DNA from: a virus
Length of the DNA: 46,671 nucleotides
IMG/VR virus record: IMGVR_UViG_3300025626_000036
Coordinates: 1-46,671 of that record
Direction: 5' to 3' (one strand)
A program made the position numbers and the translations under genes. The notes beneath the pieces were generated by a model. That model was not told the DNA's origin. It was given only the letters and a program-made list of their open reading frames with translations, and did not search any database. This document shows, piece by piece, positions 29,749-37,955 of the stretch (within the stretch, counting starts at the first letter, position 1; every line of letters starts with the position of its first letter).

Positions 29749-31923
29749 TCATTCTCCCTCTCCCTTGACCCGACTTGCATGGATCCATCGGTCCCCGTCA
29801 ACCACCAGGAAGCCTGACGCCACCGCAGCGTCGAGCTGCTTGCGCAGAGAGGGCTCCGTACCACCGTGCACCGCGCGCAGCGTCGCCATGTTCGTGCCCC
29901 GAGGCCCCATGTCCTTGACCTTGTTGGCGATCTTCACCCCTGCGATAGCCCCCGCTCTCGACCCCGCTCTCGACCCTGACCCGCCCCCTGTACCCCCTCC
30001 GCTTGCCGAACCCCCCGCTTCCACTGGAAGGCCCTTAGGGGCCTTGACGGGCTGCGCGTCGTCGTCGTCACCCCAGCGCACAACCACGGGCCTCCAGCGA
30101 CGGTCGGTCATGTCGTCCATCTGGGGGATCTCGATGGCGAAGCGCAGGTCCTGCGCCGACTTGCTCTCGCGCTCCACCAGCACCTTGAACCCCGGACGGC
30201 CGTCGGAGCCCTTCATCGGCTGCTTCTCCCGCACGTACAGCGCGTCCTCCACCCACGCGTGCAGGGCCACCGAGCCCAGCATCTGAGCCCCAGCTCGCGA
30301 CCCCGACTCAGCCTTCTTGTTGTGGTGCACCAGGGCGACGGCTACTCCGTACTTGCCGGACAGCGCCTTCAGCGGACGCAAGATGCGTTCCATCACCTCG
30401 GCCGCGCGGTCCGTATCCACGTCGCCCGCCGTCGTGCCCATCGTGTCGATGAAGACCATCTTGTACGGCACCCGCGCCTCGCCCTCGCCAGCCGACGAAC
30501 CCTCCGCCAGCATCTCCGCGAGCCATGACTGCCACGCAGGGTCAGACGAGGTGAAGCCCTTCCGGACGTAGACGTCCAGCGGCAGGTCCTCCGACGGTGG
30601 GCTCCACCACACCTGCCCACCGTCGAGCTCCATGTGCCCGTGCCAGTGCCTCAGCGGCGCGCGGCCCTCGATCACCTTCTCGAACCTCGAGAGCACCGTC
30701 GTCAGGCTGTCCTCCTCCTGGACGTACAGCACGGGACCGGGGTCAGCCACCATCCATTCGCCGAGGAACTTGGCACCCGAGGCGATCGAGACGGCGAGGT
30801 CCATGCCCGTCCAAGACTTGTACGACTTCGGCGCACCGCTGACGAACCCGCACGAACCTTCCGCCCAGACGTTGCGCACCAGCCAGCGGGGACGCGGATG
30901 GGGCTGCTGAGCAAGCACTGACAGACGGTGTGGGGCGGGCTTGGCAGTCGCCACGTCCTCGAGCGTCGGCTCGGCGTCCTTCGCTGCGGACAGGGCCTTC
31001 GCCGCTTCGGCCTTCAGTCGTCGGAGCTCGTCATTGCGGCCGGCGTACTTGTTCCACACACTGGCCCGCACGATGGCGACGATCTCTGCGAGCGTGCACC
31101 CGGCGTCGGCGAGGTCGCGCTCGATCTGCCACAGAGCGTCGGACCGGTCAGTGCTCTCAGCAACGCTGGGATCCCTGACGGCCATCAGTTCCCGCACGCG
31201 CCCCGAGACCTTGAGACGAACGCGCGCCCACACCTCGTGACGGTCGATCGAGCTGAGCAACTCGTCGTCTAGCAAGTCGTCGGTCTCACCGATGAGCCGG
31301 ATCTCCGGCAGGTCATCGAAGTCGTCCGCCGTGTAGTACGGCCCGTCCATCCAGAGGAGCTGCCCCTCGACGGGCTCGCCGTCTCCGGCGTCACGGTGGT
31401 CGGGCTTGTGATTCTTGCGCCCCGGCACCCTCAGCAGCTGCGTGGTGTCCCAGCCGGAGGGGTCAGCACCCAGCGCCAATGACAGACGCTGGTTCTCCTT
31501 GCCCGGCCACGAGGCCCCCACCAGCGGACGGTCGAGCAGCCAGATGCCCTGGTACCGCCCGGGGCTTGACTCCCAGGCGATCGTTGGTCGGATGTCGTGG
31601 CTGAGTGTGCGCGGGTCGACGGGGTCGAGGTCCGCCCAAAGGCAACGCTCGGGCTCTGCTTGGTTCTCGACGCGCCTGCGGTCAGTGAACAGCGACACGG
31701 AGAAGTACACGTCGTCGGTTGTGTGGCCGCGGAGGTGCTCGAGGATGCGGCCCTCGTCCGCCGGCCATTCGTACGCCGGTCCCTCGTGGTACGCCTTACG
31801 CCGCGCTTGCGGAGTACGTGCTGTGCCGGAGATCCACGGCAGGAAGACGTACCCCTCGCGGTCACGGCCCCAGATGCGGGTCAATACTCGCATTTGACCT
31901 TCTGGTGACAGCGGGCCGCTCAT
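29749..31923 (-). CDS. RepB-type primase fused to RepA-like helicase
   Basis: 724 aa. The N-terminal part (about 1-250) resembles the RepB primase/polymerase fold: VYFSVSLFTDRRR, CLWADLDPVDP with the acidic pair, IAWESSPGRYQGIWLLD and LLRVPGRKNHK. The central AAA_25/RecA-type ATPase has Walker A SGAPKSYKSW, MVFIDTMG Walker B and VALVHHNKK, and a GSR-AGAQ motif. The Gly/Ser linker then leads to a C-terminal winged helix (GTNMATLRAVHG ... RKQLDAAVASGFLVVDGDRW). It would prime and unwind during replication. It is leftward, opposite to the other replication genes. Confidence 0.8.
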   Translation of the reverse strand: MSGPLSPEGQMRVLTRIWGRDREGYVFLPWISGTARTPQARRKAYHEGPAYEWPADEGRILEHLRGHTTDDVYFSVSLFTDRRRVENQAEPERCLWADLDPVDPRTLSHDIRPTIAWESSPGRYQGIWLLDRPLVGASWPGKENQRLSLALGADPSGWDTTQLLRVPGRKNHKPDHRDAGDGEPVEGQLLWMDGPYYTADDFDDLPEIRLIGETDDLLDDELLSSIDRHEVWARVRLKVSGRVRELMAVRDPSVAESTDRSDALWQIERDLADAGCTLAEIVAIVRASVWNKYAGRNDELRRLKAEAAKALSAAKDAEPTLEDVATAKPAPHRLSVLAQQPHPRPRWLVRNVWAEGSCGFVSGAPKSYKSWTGMDLAVSIASGAKFLGEWMVADPGPVLYVQEEDSLTTVLSRFEKVIEGRAPLRHWHGHMELDGGQVWWSPPSEDLPLDVYVRKGFTSSDPAWQSWLAEMLAEGSSAGEGEARVPYKMVFIDTMGTTAGDVDTDRAAEVMERILRPLKALSGKYGVAVALVHHNKKAESGSRAGAQMLGSVALHAWVEDALYVREKQPMKGSDGRPGFKVLVERESKSAQDLRFAIEIPQMDDMTDRRWRPVVVRWGDDDDAQPVKAPKGLPVEAGGSASGGGTGGGSGSRAGSRAGAIAGVKIANKVKDMGPRGTNMATLRAVHGGTEPSLRKQLDAAVASGFLVVDGDRWIHASRVKGEGE

Positions 31924-31933
31924 GCTGTAACGT
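31905..31933 (+). promoter_or_regulatory. Candidate promoter for a leaderless HNH gene
   Basis: GTGACA (31905-31910), 17 nt and TAACGT (31928-31933) are followed 8 nt later by the HNH gene's GTG, which has no ribosome site. Leaderless transcripts starting at GTG/ATG are common in actinobacteria. On the other strand TTGACA (31973-31968) with TATCGG 17 nt on faces the primase-helicase gene. Confidence 0.5.
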
Positions 31934-31940
31934 ATCTGGG

Positions 31941-32357
31941 GTGACCGATACCCGGGAATGCCAGGATTGTCAAGAGACTAAGCCGTTGCATGAGAGTGTT
32001 TGGCCTCGGGGTCGGGGTCGGGATGGCGAATACTGGAAGCTCGTATGTCGAGACTGTTGGAACCGCCGGCGGCGTCGTGCCGCAGCAGCGAGACGAGCGT
32101 CGGGGGTACCTGTCCGAGACCAGGCGACACGACATCGCAGACGAGCCAAGCGCTATGGCCTTACGGTCGCGGAGCTTGATGAGATGCTCGAACGGGGGGG
32201 CGGGTGCCACATCTGCAAGCGTACAATGCCTCTTGAGGTGGATCACGACCACGAAACGGGAAAGGTTCGAGGTCTGCTGTGCTCGAACTGTAACCGCGGT
32301 TTGGGCTACTTCGCCGACGACGCGGCTAGATTGAGAGCAGCTGCCGAGTACCTCTAG
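31941..32357 (+). CDS. Endonuclease VII-like HNH nuclease
   Basis: 138 aa from GTG 31941 (TDTRECQDCQETKPLHE). It has an N-terminal Cys pair and C-x2-C (LVCRDC), a basic middle (RRRRRAAAARR), and then the recombination endonuclease VII core: CHICKRTMPLEVDHDHETG (zinc Cys, catalytic Asp-His) and GLLCSNCNRGLGYF. These enzymes cut branched or double-strand DNA. It is divergent from the primase-helicase gene. Confidence 0.85.
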   Translation: MTDTRECQDCQETKPLHESVWPRGRGRDGEYWKLVCRDCWNRRRRRAAAARRASGVPVRDQATRHRRRAKRYGLTVAELDEMLERGGGCHICKRTMPLEVDHDHETGKVRGLLCSNCNRGLGYFADDAARLRAAAEYL

Positions 32358-32560
32358 CTGCTGCTCCGGCGTCAATGTCTTGCCGTCAGGCACGGAACTC
32401 CCTCGGTCGGTGAGGGGTCGAATCTACGCGCCACGGTGCAGAAGGTCACGTTCCCCCTTAGAGGAGCGAGCACCCCCCATAGGGGGTTGACGGAAGTCGC
32501 GTCGCTCACCGGGACGTCATACGATCACTGCGTCAACCACCCGCCAATCGAGGAGATGAC
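32358..32560 (+). promoter_or_regulatory. Intergenic region with promoter-like element
   Basis: No gene is seen. GCTCAC (32504-32509), 8 nt, CATACGATCA (32518-32527) is the same pattern as at 44869-44892 and nearly that at 41105-41128. TACGAT could be a -10. A hairpin-like word (CACCCCCCATAGGGGG) precedes it at about 32470-32486. AGGAG leads directly to the ATG at 32561. Confidence 0.5.
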
Positions 32561-32728
32561 ATGGCTCGCAAGAAGGCCGCGTTCGAGCTCCGCGTCACCC
32601 AGAACTCTGACGAGTCGACGCAGTACACCCTGCGCGACCTGCGCACGGGAGACGTGCTGTACCAGGGCTCTCAGCAGGCAGTCGCCCTGACCGAGCTGCG
32701 CCGCGTCGACCCGGACTTCATGCGATGA
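32561..32728 (+). CDS. Small hypothetical protein (55 aa)
   Basis: ATG 32561, 5 nt after AGGAG. ARKKAAFELRVTQNSDESTQ and TGDVLYQGSQQAVALTELRRVDPDFMR describe it. The stop overlaps the next ATG (ATGA). This is the first gene of the rightward early operon after the HNH gene; function is unknown. Confidence 0.65.
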   Translation: MARKKAAFELRVTQNSDESTQYTLRDLRTGDVLYQGSQQAVALTELRRVDPDFMR

Positions 32729-32934
32729 CCGAGATGTTTGTCATCCAGACGAGAGCAACCGCCAGCACTGGTCGCATCATCCGCCACGTCTACGGACCCT
32801 GGACAACACGGGCACGCGCCAACGCCGCACTCAAGCGATTCCGCGTTACTCAAGTCGAGCTCTACGGAGAAGACGCTGTCAAGACGGTAGAGATGCACGT
32901 CACCAAGATCATTACCATGGGGGACAAGACATGA
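32725..32934 (+). CDS. Small hypothetical protein (69 aa)
   Basis: TEMFVIQTRATASTGRIIRHVYGPWTTRARANAALKRF, described in part, looks like a beta-hairpin followed by a helix; the C-terminus is KTVEMHVTKIITMG. It is coupled at both ends (ATGA). No family is recognised. Confidence 0.65.
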   Translation: MTEMFVIQTRATASTGRIIRHVYGPWTTRARANAALKRFRVTQVELYGEDAVKTVEMHVTKIITMGDKT

Positions 32935-33377
32935 GTAACCCGACCCTGCGCGAGCTGCTCGCCATGCCGGGCTACCGTCAGCACGTCCTGGCGAAGGCGC
33001 CCCATCTCCAGCCGAACCTGCGGCACGGCCTGCCCTGGAGGGTGTGGGCGATCGCTGACGACGGCAAGGTGGGCAAGAAGGACCTGGCGACGTACCGCGA
33101 GGCGTTCGACCTCGTCAAGCGTCTGCTGCCCCTCCGCGCCGACGTGACGATCACCAGCCTGCGCCAGCTCTACGGGCCCTCAACTGCCTTGCTAGCAGCC
33201 GGTTTCGGCTGGTCGCCGGGTCAGGGCTGGTGCTCGAGGTGCCGACGACCAGTGACCTTCAGCTACTTCCGCAAGCACCCCGCTTGCAAGGGCTCGCTCT
33301 ACGAGTCGATCGACCTGGCGACCGACGCCCGTTGCCCATACTGCGGCATTCGCCGTAGTGCCATGAGGGAGTACTGA
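32931..33377 (+). CDS. Zinc-ribbon-containing hypothetical protein
   Basis: 148 aa. The helical N-terminus (NPTLRELLAMPGYRQHVLAK; ATYREAFDLVKRLLPL) precedes two Cys pairs, WCSRCRRPVTF and ARCPYCGIRR, which together make a zinc ribbon. The overlap with the next gene is TGATGG. A nucleic-acid-binding role is plausible. Confidence 0.65.
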   Translation: MSNPTLRELLAMPGYRQHVLAKAPHLQPNLRHGLPWRVWAIADDGKVGKKDLATYREAFDLVKRLLPLRADVTITSLRQLYGPSTALLAAGFGWSPGQGWCSRCRRPVTFSYFRKHPACKGSLYESIDLATDARCPYCGIRRSAMREY

Positions 33378-33574
33378 TGGAGAACGAAGAGATGGACGAG
33401 ACCCAGGTCCGCGCACGTCTGGCCGATACCCAGGAGGAGGCACTGCTGCTCGGTAACACCCTGCTGCAGATCGTGCAGGAGGACGCGGATGCGGACACGG
33501 TGCGCATGGCACTGTCCGCGCTCACCCGCACCTCGTGTGGGATGCAGCTCCTCCACACCAACCCGATAGCATGA
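33377..33574 (+). CDS. Small acidic hypothetical protein
   Basis: 65 aa, helical and acidic (NEEMDETQVRARLADTQEEALLLGNTLLQIVQED), coupled at both ends. It could be an anti-host peptide of the early region. The function is unknown. Confidence 0.6.
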   Translation: MENEEMDETQVRARLADTQEEALLLGNTLLQIVQEDADADTVRMALSALTRTSCGMQLLHTNPIA

Positions 33575-33738
33575 AGGCCCTGCTGCGCAGGCTGTTCCCC
33601 GACGGCGTCGGGTCGTCATCGTGGACGGGCTACCTGTGCACCCAGTCCTGCATGGACAAGCACGCGTGCGGCGTTGACCGAACCGTCGAGCACTGGCAGC
33701 ACATCTGCGTCGAGTGCGGGTTCCGGTGGGCGGCCTGA
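33571..33738 (+). CDS. Cys-rich small protein (55 aa)
   Basis: ATG 33571 in an ATGA overlap. KALLRRLFPDGVGSSSWTGY, then CTQSCMDKHACGVDRTVEHWQHICVECGFRW with five Cys and three His, suitable for one or two zinc sites. The next GTG follows the stop directly. It is one of a consecutive run of small zinc-type proteins. Confidence 0.6.
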   Translation: MKALLRRLFPDGVGSSSWTGYLCTQSCMDKHACGVDRTVEHWQHICVECGFRWAA

Positions 33739-33984
33739 GTGGCTGAGCGGCACAGCACCTCGTCGCCGAATAGCCGCGGTCCCAGGCGCGCTTCTAGGCG
33801 CACGGTGGCGACGGGGGCAAGCGTCACTGCCGACGATCTGCGCAAGCGGCCCACGGATAACGGGGGACGCGTGAGGATACCGCGCACGCTTGCGCCAGAC
33901 GTGCTCATCGACTGGGTCGTCTACGAGCGACTCAACCGTGCAGCTCGCACCGCCTACTTCCAGGAGCAAGACAGTGGACAGTAA
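33739..33984 (+). CDS. Hypothetical basic protein (81 aa)
   Basis: GTG 33739 directly follows the stop. A disordered basic N-terminus (RGPRRASRRTVATGAS) precedes RIPRTLAPDVLIDWVVYERLNRAARTAYFQEQ, a helical C-terminus. No family is recognised. Confidence 0.55.
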   Translation: MAERHSTSSPNSRGPRRASRRTVATGASVTADDLRKRPTDNGGRVRIPRTLAPDVLIDWVVYERLNRAARTAYFQEQDSGQ

Positions 33985-34049
33985 TGGGCCCTATGGCGCG
34001 GACCCGGGGCGCTCTCTTTCATCCACAACTACGCCGGGAGGCACCGTGA
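33984..34049 (+). CDS. 21-aa micro-ORF linking two genes
   Basis: ATG 33984 overlaps the preceding TAA (TAATG), and its own TGA overlaps the next GTG (GTGA). The product is MGPMARTRGALFHPQLRREA plus P. It has no separate ribosome site, so it may only carry ribosomes across the gap. Confidence 0.35.
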   Translation: MGPMARTRGALFHPQLRREAP

Positions 34050-34657
34050 ACGACAACATCTGCAAGGCCGTCATCGCCATCAAGGGCGAATGGTTCGGGT
34101 GCGACGAGCCGAACCTGACGCACCCGATCCACGGCAGCACCGAGGCCGGAACGATCTGGGTCAACCACGACGAGGCGCTGGCCCTGCCGAGCGCGGTCGA
34201 GCGGCCTCGATGGGTGAGGTCGCGGGGCGGACTCCTTCATCAACCGAGAAGACTGATAATGCGCGGGGACACTGGGGACTGCCACCCGTTCGACGGCCCG
34301 TGTGTCGGCCCTGACCGCTGCCGCAACCACGGCGGCATCCCCCGCGCCCGACAGGTCGAGGTCGGGGCGCGCTCGACCGGCGTGCGGGTGCCTGACCCGA
34401 TCCGTTGCTCGATCAGCGATGACGGATGCACGGTCCGAGCAGAGTCCTGTACCTGCACCTACCTGCACGGCTGCGGTGAGGACGAGCCGGGCTGCTGCTT
34501 CTGCGCCCACCTGGACGTGTACCTGCCGTGCCCGACGTTCGGCTTCGGCTGCGGACCGGACTGCCAGGACGAGGACTGCTGCACGTCGTACCAGCGCCGT
34601 CAGGTGTTCAGGATGCACGAGCACTTCCGCCTCAACCCGGTGGTGCGCGATGCCTGA
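34046..34657 (+). CDS. Extremely Cys-rich protein, possibly two fused units
   Basis: 203 aa from GTG 34046 after GGGAGG. The first 70 residues (NDNICKAVIAIKGEWFGCDEPN ... GTIWVNHDEA) form one unit. From an internal ATG at 34259 the remaining 133 residues carry over 20 Cys, for example CTCTYLHGC, CCFCAH, CPTFGFGCGPDC and DEDCC, implying several zinc or Fe-S sites. No known family fits. The internal ATG could be a second start. Confidence 0.6.
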   Translation: MNDNICKAVIAIKGEWFGCDEPNLTHPIHGSTEAGTIWVNHDEALALPSAVERPRWVRSRGGLLHQPRRLIMRGDTGDCHPFDGPCVGPDRCRNHGGIPRARQVEVGARSTGVRVPDPIRCSISDDGCTVRAESCTCTYLHGCGEDEPGCCFCAHLDVYLPCPTFGFGCGPDCQDEDCCTSYQRRQVFRMHEHFRLNPVVRDA

Positions 34658-34877
34658 CCAGGGGCGGGTGCTGTCATGCCCGAGGTGCAAGCACCCCTAC
34701 GTCGGCCCGTCCTACCTGTGCGGCTGCTGCCCTCACTGCCGCGTGCAGGTCACTGACGAGGACGAGTTCTACGACCGCCACGCAGGCAGAAAGTGTGGCT
34801 GGAGCGGCATGTCCCTGAACACCGAGGACGGCGCGAACCGCGAGGCCGACCGCCACGACAGGGAGTTCCACCCGTGA
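34650..34877 (+). CDS. Zinc-ribbon protein (75 aa)
   Basis: ATG 34650 overlaps the upstream stop. LSCPRCKHPYVGPSYLCGCCPHC gives three Cys pairs, enough for a zinc ribbon. DEDEFYDRHAGRKCGWSG and an acidic/basic tail follow. It belongs to the run of zinc-type genes upstream of the helicase. Confidence 0.65.
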   Translation: MPDQGRVLSCPRCKHPYVGPSYLCGCCPHCRVQVTDEDEFYDRHAGRKCGWSGMSLNTEDGANREADRHDREFHP

Positions 34878-35038
34878 CCGGCGAGGGGCGCTCTCCGTCA
34901 CCCGAGACGGTGTGCGTGGTGCCCTACTGCGCACGGCAGGGGCGAGCCGACTGCCCGTACCCGCAGCACCCGCGCAAGACAGCACCCGCCAGGACTCCGT
35001 CCCCGAAGGACCGTTATCACTCGGGAGAGAACACGTGA
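34874..35038 (+). CDS. Small hypothetical protein (54 aa)
   Basis: GTG 34874 and the stop at 35038 are both in GTGA overlaps. VCVVPYCARQGRADCPYPQH has three Cys and one His, perhaps one zinc site, and the tail is Lys/Pro/Arg-rich. It is the leader gene of the helicase. Confidence 0.6.
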   Translation: MTGEGRSPSPETVCVVPYCARQGRADCPYPQHPRKTAPARTPSPKDRYHSGENT

Positions 35039-36570
35039 GCAAGTACGTGTGGAAGACGACGCCGTACAAGCATCAGGTCCGGGCAGTCAAGAAGCTCCTC
35101 ACTTCGGGTTACGGTGGCGCTTTGCTCATGGAGCCCCGCACGGGCAAGACCAAGACGACGATCGACTGGATGAGCATCCTCGCTAGCAAGGGCTACCGGA
35201 AGGCCCTCGTCGTGTGCCCCTCGCGAGTGATGGGCGTCTGGGACGATGAGATCCACGTGCACTCGCCGCTCCGGGTGCACGTCACCATCTGGGACGCGCG
35301 CTCACGGAAGGAGGTCGCGCTCCCTCGAGACGACGGACGCTTCGACCTGTACGTGGTCGTGGTCAACTACGAGGCGTTCGCCACACCCGGCAAGAAGCTC
35401 GCGTCCGGGCGTCGGAGCAAGTCGACGGGCCGCTTCAAGACGCGGCAGAAGATCGAGCGATGGATCGGCGAGGACAAGGCGATCGGTGTATTGGACGAGA
35501 GCCACAAGGTGAAGAGCCCGTCGGGCAAGGCCGCCAACATGATCGTGAACATGGCGCACCTGTTCGAGCAGCGGGCCATCCTCACCGGCACTCCCGTCAC
35601 CAAGGCCAAGCGCGTCTTCGACATCTACATGCAATGGAAGTTCCTGAACCCCAGCAGGTTCCACGACGTGCCGACGGTCGCGGACTTCAAGGAGCGCTAC
35701 GGCCGGTGGACCCATGCGAACGGGTACCCGAAGTTCCTCGGTCTGCGCGAGGACACGATGGGCGAACTCATCGGTCGAGTGCACGCGGACGCGTTCGCCA
35801 TCAAGCGCAGCGAGTGCTTCGACATGCCACCGCCGAAGATCAAGCTCATCCCGGTCCCCCTGGTCGGCTCAGCTCGAGTCTACGACCAGATGGCCGAGCA
35901 CATGGTCGCGGAGCTCAAGTCGGGTGCCGTCGTGGAGGCGAGCATCAAGCTGGTGCAGACGCTCCGGCTCGCGCAGATCGCGGGTGGTGTGGCGAAGACC
36001 GACGACGGCGTGCTCCGTCGCATCGGACGCGAGAAGATCGCTGCACTCGAGCCGCTCTACGAGGAGTCGTTCGATCACGATGAGAAGGTAGTCGTCGCGG
36101 CCCGCTTCAAGGCGGACCTCAACGCGTGCGTCCGCACGGCTCGTGAGGTGGCGACCAAGATGCGGATCGACGTGCCGGTGTACCAACTCCGCGGGGGCAT
36201 CAAGCGTGAGGACGCGGACCGATGGATCAAGGAGTTCCGCACTCACGACGGAGCAGCCGTGTTCGTCATCCAGCCCGCCGCGGGTGCGCTGGGCATTGAT
36301 CTGTCCACCGCGTCCCGCATGATCTGGTACTCACTCACCACGAGCTGGGTCGACTACACCCAGTGCATGGACCGGATCGCCCTCAACCCGAGGCAGACCG
36401 AGCAGGTGTTCCTGCTGGGCGGTGCTGCTCCCACACCGGGTGGAGGGCTCACGGGCGGGGTGGACCTCATGCTCTACGAGACGCTCCAGGAGGACGGCAA
36501 CGTGGCACGCGCGATCACGACACGACCCGAGCGACTGCTGCGCGCAGAACCAGAGACGTTGCCCGTCTGA
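35035..36570 (+). CDS. SF2 (SNF2-like) DNA helicase
   Basis: 511 aa from GTG 35035. TPYKHQVRAVKKLL is a Q-like motif, MEPRTGKTKTTIDW Walker A (motif I), VVCPSRVMGVWDDEI Ia, VLDESHKVKSPSG the DESH motif II, and AILTGTPV motif III. The second RecA lobe shows VIQPAAGALGIDLS, WYSLTTSWVDYTQCMDRI and the motif VI-like RIALNPRQTEQV, where the usual QxxGRxxR is altered. It would act in DNA unwinding or remodelling during replication. Confidence 0.88.
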   Translation: MSKYVWKTTPYKHQVRAVKKLLTSGYGGALLMEPRTGKTKTTIDWMSILASKGYRKALVVCPSRVMGVWDDEIHVHSPLRVHVTIWDARSRKEVALPRDDGRFDLYVVVVNYEAFATPGKKLASGRRSKSTGRFKTRQKIERWIGEDKAIGVLDESHKVKSPSGKAANMIVNMAHLFEQRAILTGTPVTKAKRVFDIYMQWKFLNPSRFHDVPTVADFKERYGRWTHANGYPKFLGLREDTMGELIGRVHADAFAIKRSECFDMPPPKIKLIPVPLVGSARVYDQMAEHMVAELKSGAVVEASIKLVQTLRLAQIAGGVAKTDDGVLRRIGREKIAALEPLYEESFDHDEKVVVAARFKADLNACVRTAREVATKMRIDVPVYQLRGGIKREDADRWIKEFRTHDGAAVFVIQPAAGALGIDLSTASRMIWYSLTTSWVDYTQCMDRIALNPRQTEQVFLLGGAAPTPGGGLTGGVDLMLYETLQEDGNVARAITTRPERLLRAEPETLPV

Positions 36571-36587
36571 ACCGTGGGCAGTAAGAT
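36559..36587 (+). promoter_or_regulatory. Candidate rightward promoter
   Basis: TTGCCC (36559-36564), 17 nt and TAAGAT (36582-36587) end 27 nt before the ATG at 36615, in the small gap after the helicase gene. Five of the six -35/-10 key positions are reasonable, but the match is moderate. Confidence 0.4.
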
Positions 36588-36614
36588 CGGATTACATCGA
36601 CCGAGGGAGACACC

Positions 36615-36782
36615 ATGCCCGACCAGTCCCTGCTGGCCCCCGCTCAGCTCGCGCGGATCGAAGCACTCACCGCTGCTCGGAAAGTACTCGTCGTCGGGCC
36701 ACTGATCGGGCCGCCTGCACCGATCGACCGACTCGACCTGGAGATGCTCGCTGAGTGGATTCTCAACGGGCCGCAGCAGTGA
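36615..36782 (+). CDS. Small hypothetical protein (55 aa)
   Basis: ATG 36615 after GAGGGAG. LLAPAQLARIEALTAARKVL followed by DRLDLEMLAEWILNG is helical throughout. It overlaps the kinase start (GTGA). It starts the nucleotide-metabolism block; its role is unknown. Confidence 0.6.
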   Translation: MPDQSLLAPAQLARIEALTAARKVLVVGPLIGPPAPIDRLDLEMLAEWILNGPQQ

Positions 36783-37303
36783 TCGTGCTGGAAGGCCCCG
36801 ACGGGGCGGGTAAGACGACCTTGCTGAGAGACCTGCGGGACCGCTACCCCGAGGTCGATGAAGCGCCGCGCTTCTCTACCAGCAAGGGCGGGCCGATCGA
36901 CCGGCACAACTTGCGGCGCAGAGTCGACCTCGAGTTCGAGTCGCAGATCGATGCTGCACCCCGTCTCTACGACAGGCACCCCGTCATCTCCGAGACGATC
37001 TACGGCCCGGTGCTAAGACGCGACATGCTAGGCGGTTTCGATGATCGCTGGCTCATCACTGCAACCGCACGCCTGCGCAACACTGCGCTCATCGTGTGGT
37101 GCCTGCCCCCCTTGCCCACGGTGCTCGCGAATCTGGCTGCCGAAGATCAGATGGACGGGGTGCACGAGAGTATCCACACCTTGTACTGGCTCTACCACGC
37201 CAAGGCCATGCAGTGGGCCGGTAACTCGGTGATCTACGACTACACCCGCACCAACGCGCTCAGCACCGTGCTGGACGCGATCGACCACCACCTGGAGTAC
37301 TGA
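36779..37303 (+). CDS. Deoxynucleoside monophosphate kinase-like P-loop protein
   Basis: 174 aa from GTG 36779 (GTGA overlap); a GTG at 36755 is also in frame. EGPDGAGKTTLLRDLRD is the P-loop of the thymidylate/dNMP kinase class, and APRLYDRHPVISE carries the DR-H motif after the nucleotide-binding helix. LIVWCLPPLPTVL is the expected core strand. In this block it would phosphorylate dTMP or a modified dNMP, like T4 gp1. The substrate is not provable from sequence. Confidence 0.75.
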   Translation: MIVLEGPDGAGKTTLLRDLRDRYPEVDEAPRFSTSKGGPIDRHNLRRRVDLEFESQIDAAPRLYDRHPVISETIYGPVLRRDMLGGFDDRWLITATARLRNTALIVWCLPPLPTVLANLAAEDQMDGVHESIHTLYWLYHAKAMQWAGNSVIYDYTRTNALSTVLDAIDHHLEY

Positions 37304-37524
37304 TGCACTTCACGGGCACACTGACCATCAAGCGCGTGGACGACGGACCGGGGGGCGAGACCGCACGCGGTCGCGTCACCGACCTCGCCAACATCACCGT
37401 CCGCGCCGACTCGCTCGACAGCCTGGTGCGCAAGGTGCACGGGCACCTCGAGCTCGTGGATGACGACCGCTCGGCCAAGCGCCTGCCGCGCGAGGTACTC
37501 GAGGAAGGGCGGCTCGGCCGATGA
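37303..37524 (+). CDS. Small hypothetical protein (73 aa)
   Basis: TGATG overlap upstream and ATGA overlap downstream. HFTGTLTIKRVDDGPGGETARGR and VRADSLDSLVRKVHGHLELV suggest a compact alpha/beta domain. It is inside the nucleotide block; function is unknown. Confidence 0.6.
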   Translation: MHFTGTLTIKRVDDGPGGETARGRVTDLANITVRADSLDSLVRKVHGHLELVDDDRSAKRLPREVLEEGRLGR

Positions 37525-37955
37525 CCACGACCAACTTCGGAGACGTCGGTGACTTCCACCGTCAGTTCGACCTGCACGCGTCGGACGAGGGGCCGGGTCC
37601 GGTGCTCGACATGCAGGACGAGGCCACGATGGACCTGCTCGGCTTCCGCGAGAAGTTCTTGTCCGAAGAGCTTGACGAGTTCACCGAGGGCCTAGACGAG
37701 CTGGACCACGCCAAGATGTTCGACGCCCTGCTGGACCTCGTCTACGTGGCGATGGGTACCGCGCACCTGCTGGGCTATCCGTGGCAGGAGGGCTGGGAGG
37801 CCGTGCAGGCCGCGAACATGAGCAAGGTGCGCGCCTCCAAGGACGGCTCGGACAGCAAGCGGGGCAGCAGCTTCGACGTGGTCAAGCCCCTGGACTTCCA
37901 GCCCCCGGACATCGCCAAAGTGCTCGAGCGTCACGGCTTCGAGAACACCCAGTGA
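37521..37955 (+). CDS. MazG-type nucleotide pyrophosphohydrolase
   Basis: 144 aa. LSEELDEFTEGLDELDHAKMFDALLDLVYVAMGTAHLLG (shown here only as its key residues EE..E, ExxD-like D..D) is the all-alpha NTP-PPase core, and WQEGWEAVQAANMSKVRASKDG is its familiar end. T4 gp56 dCTPase belongs to the same superfamily. It probably hydrolyses an unwanted dNTP to dNMP, feeding the TS-like enzymes downstream. Confidence 0.8.
   Translation: MTTTNFGDVGDFHRQFDLHASDEGPGPVLDMQDEATMDLLGFREKFLSEELDEFTEGLDELDHAKMFDALLDLVYVAMGTAHLLGYPWQEGWEAVQAANMSKVRASKDGSDSKRGSSFDVVKPLDFQPPDIAKVLERHGFENTQ

Noticed and set aside
32487-32525. TTGACG and TACGAT as one promoter
   Set aside because: The spacer would be 27 nt, too long for a sigma70-type promoter; the repeated GCTCAC-N8-CATACGATCA element is a better description.
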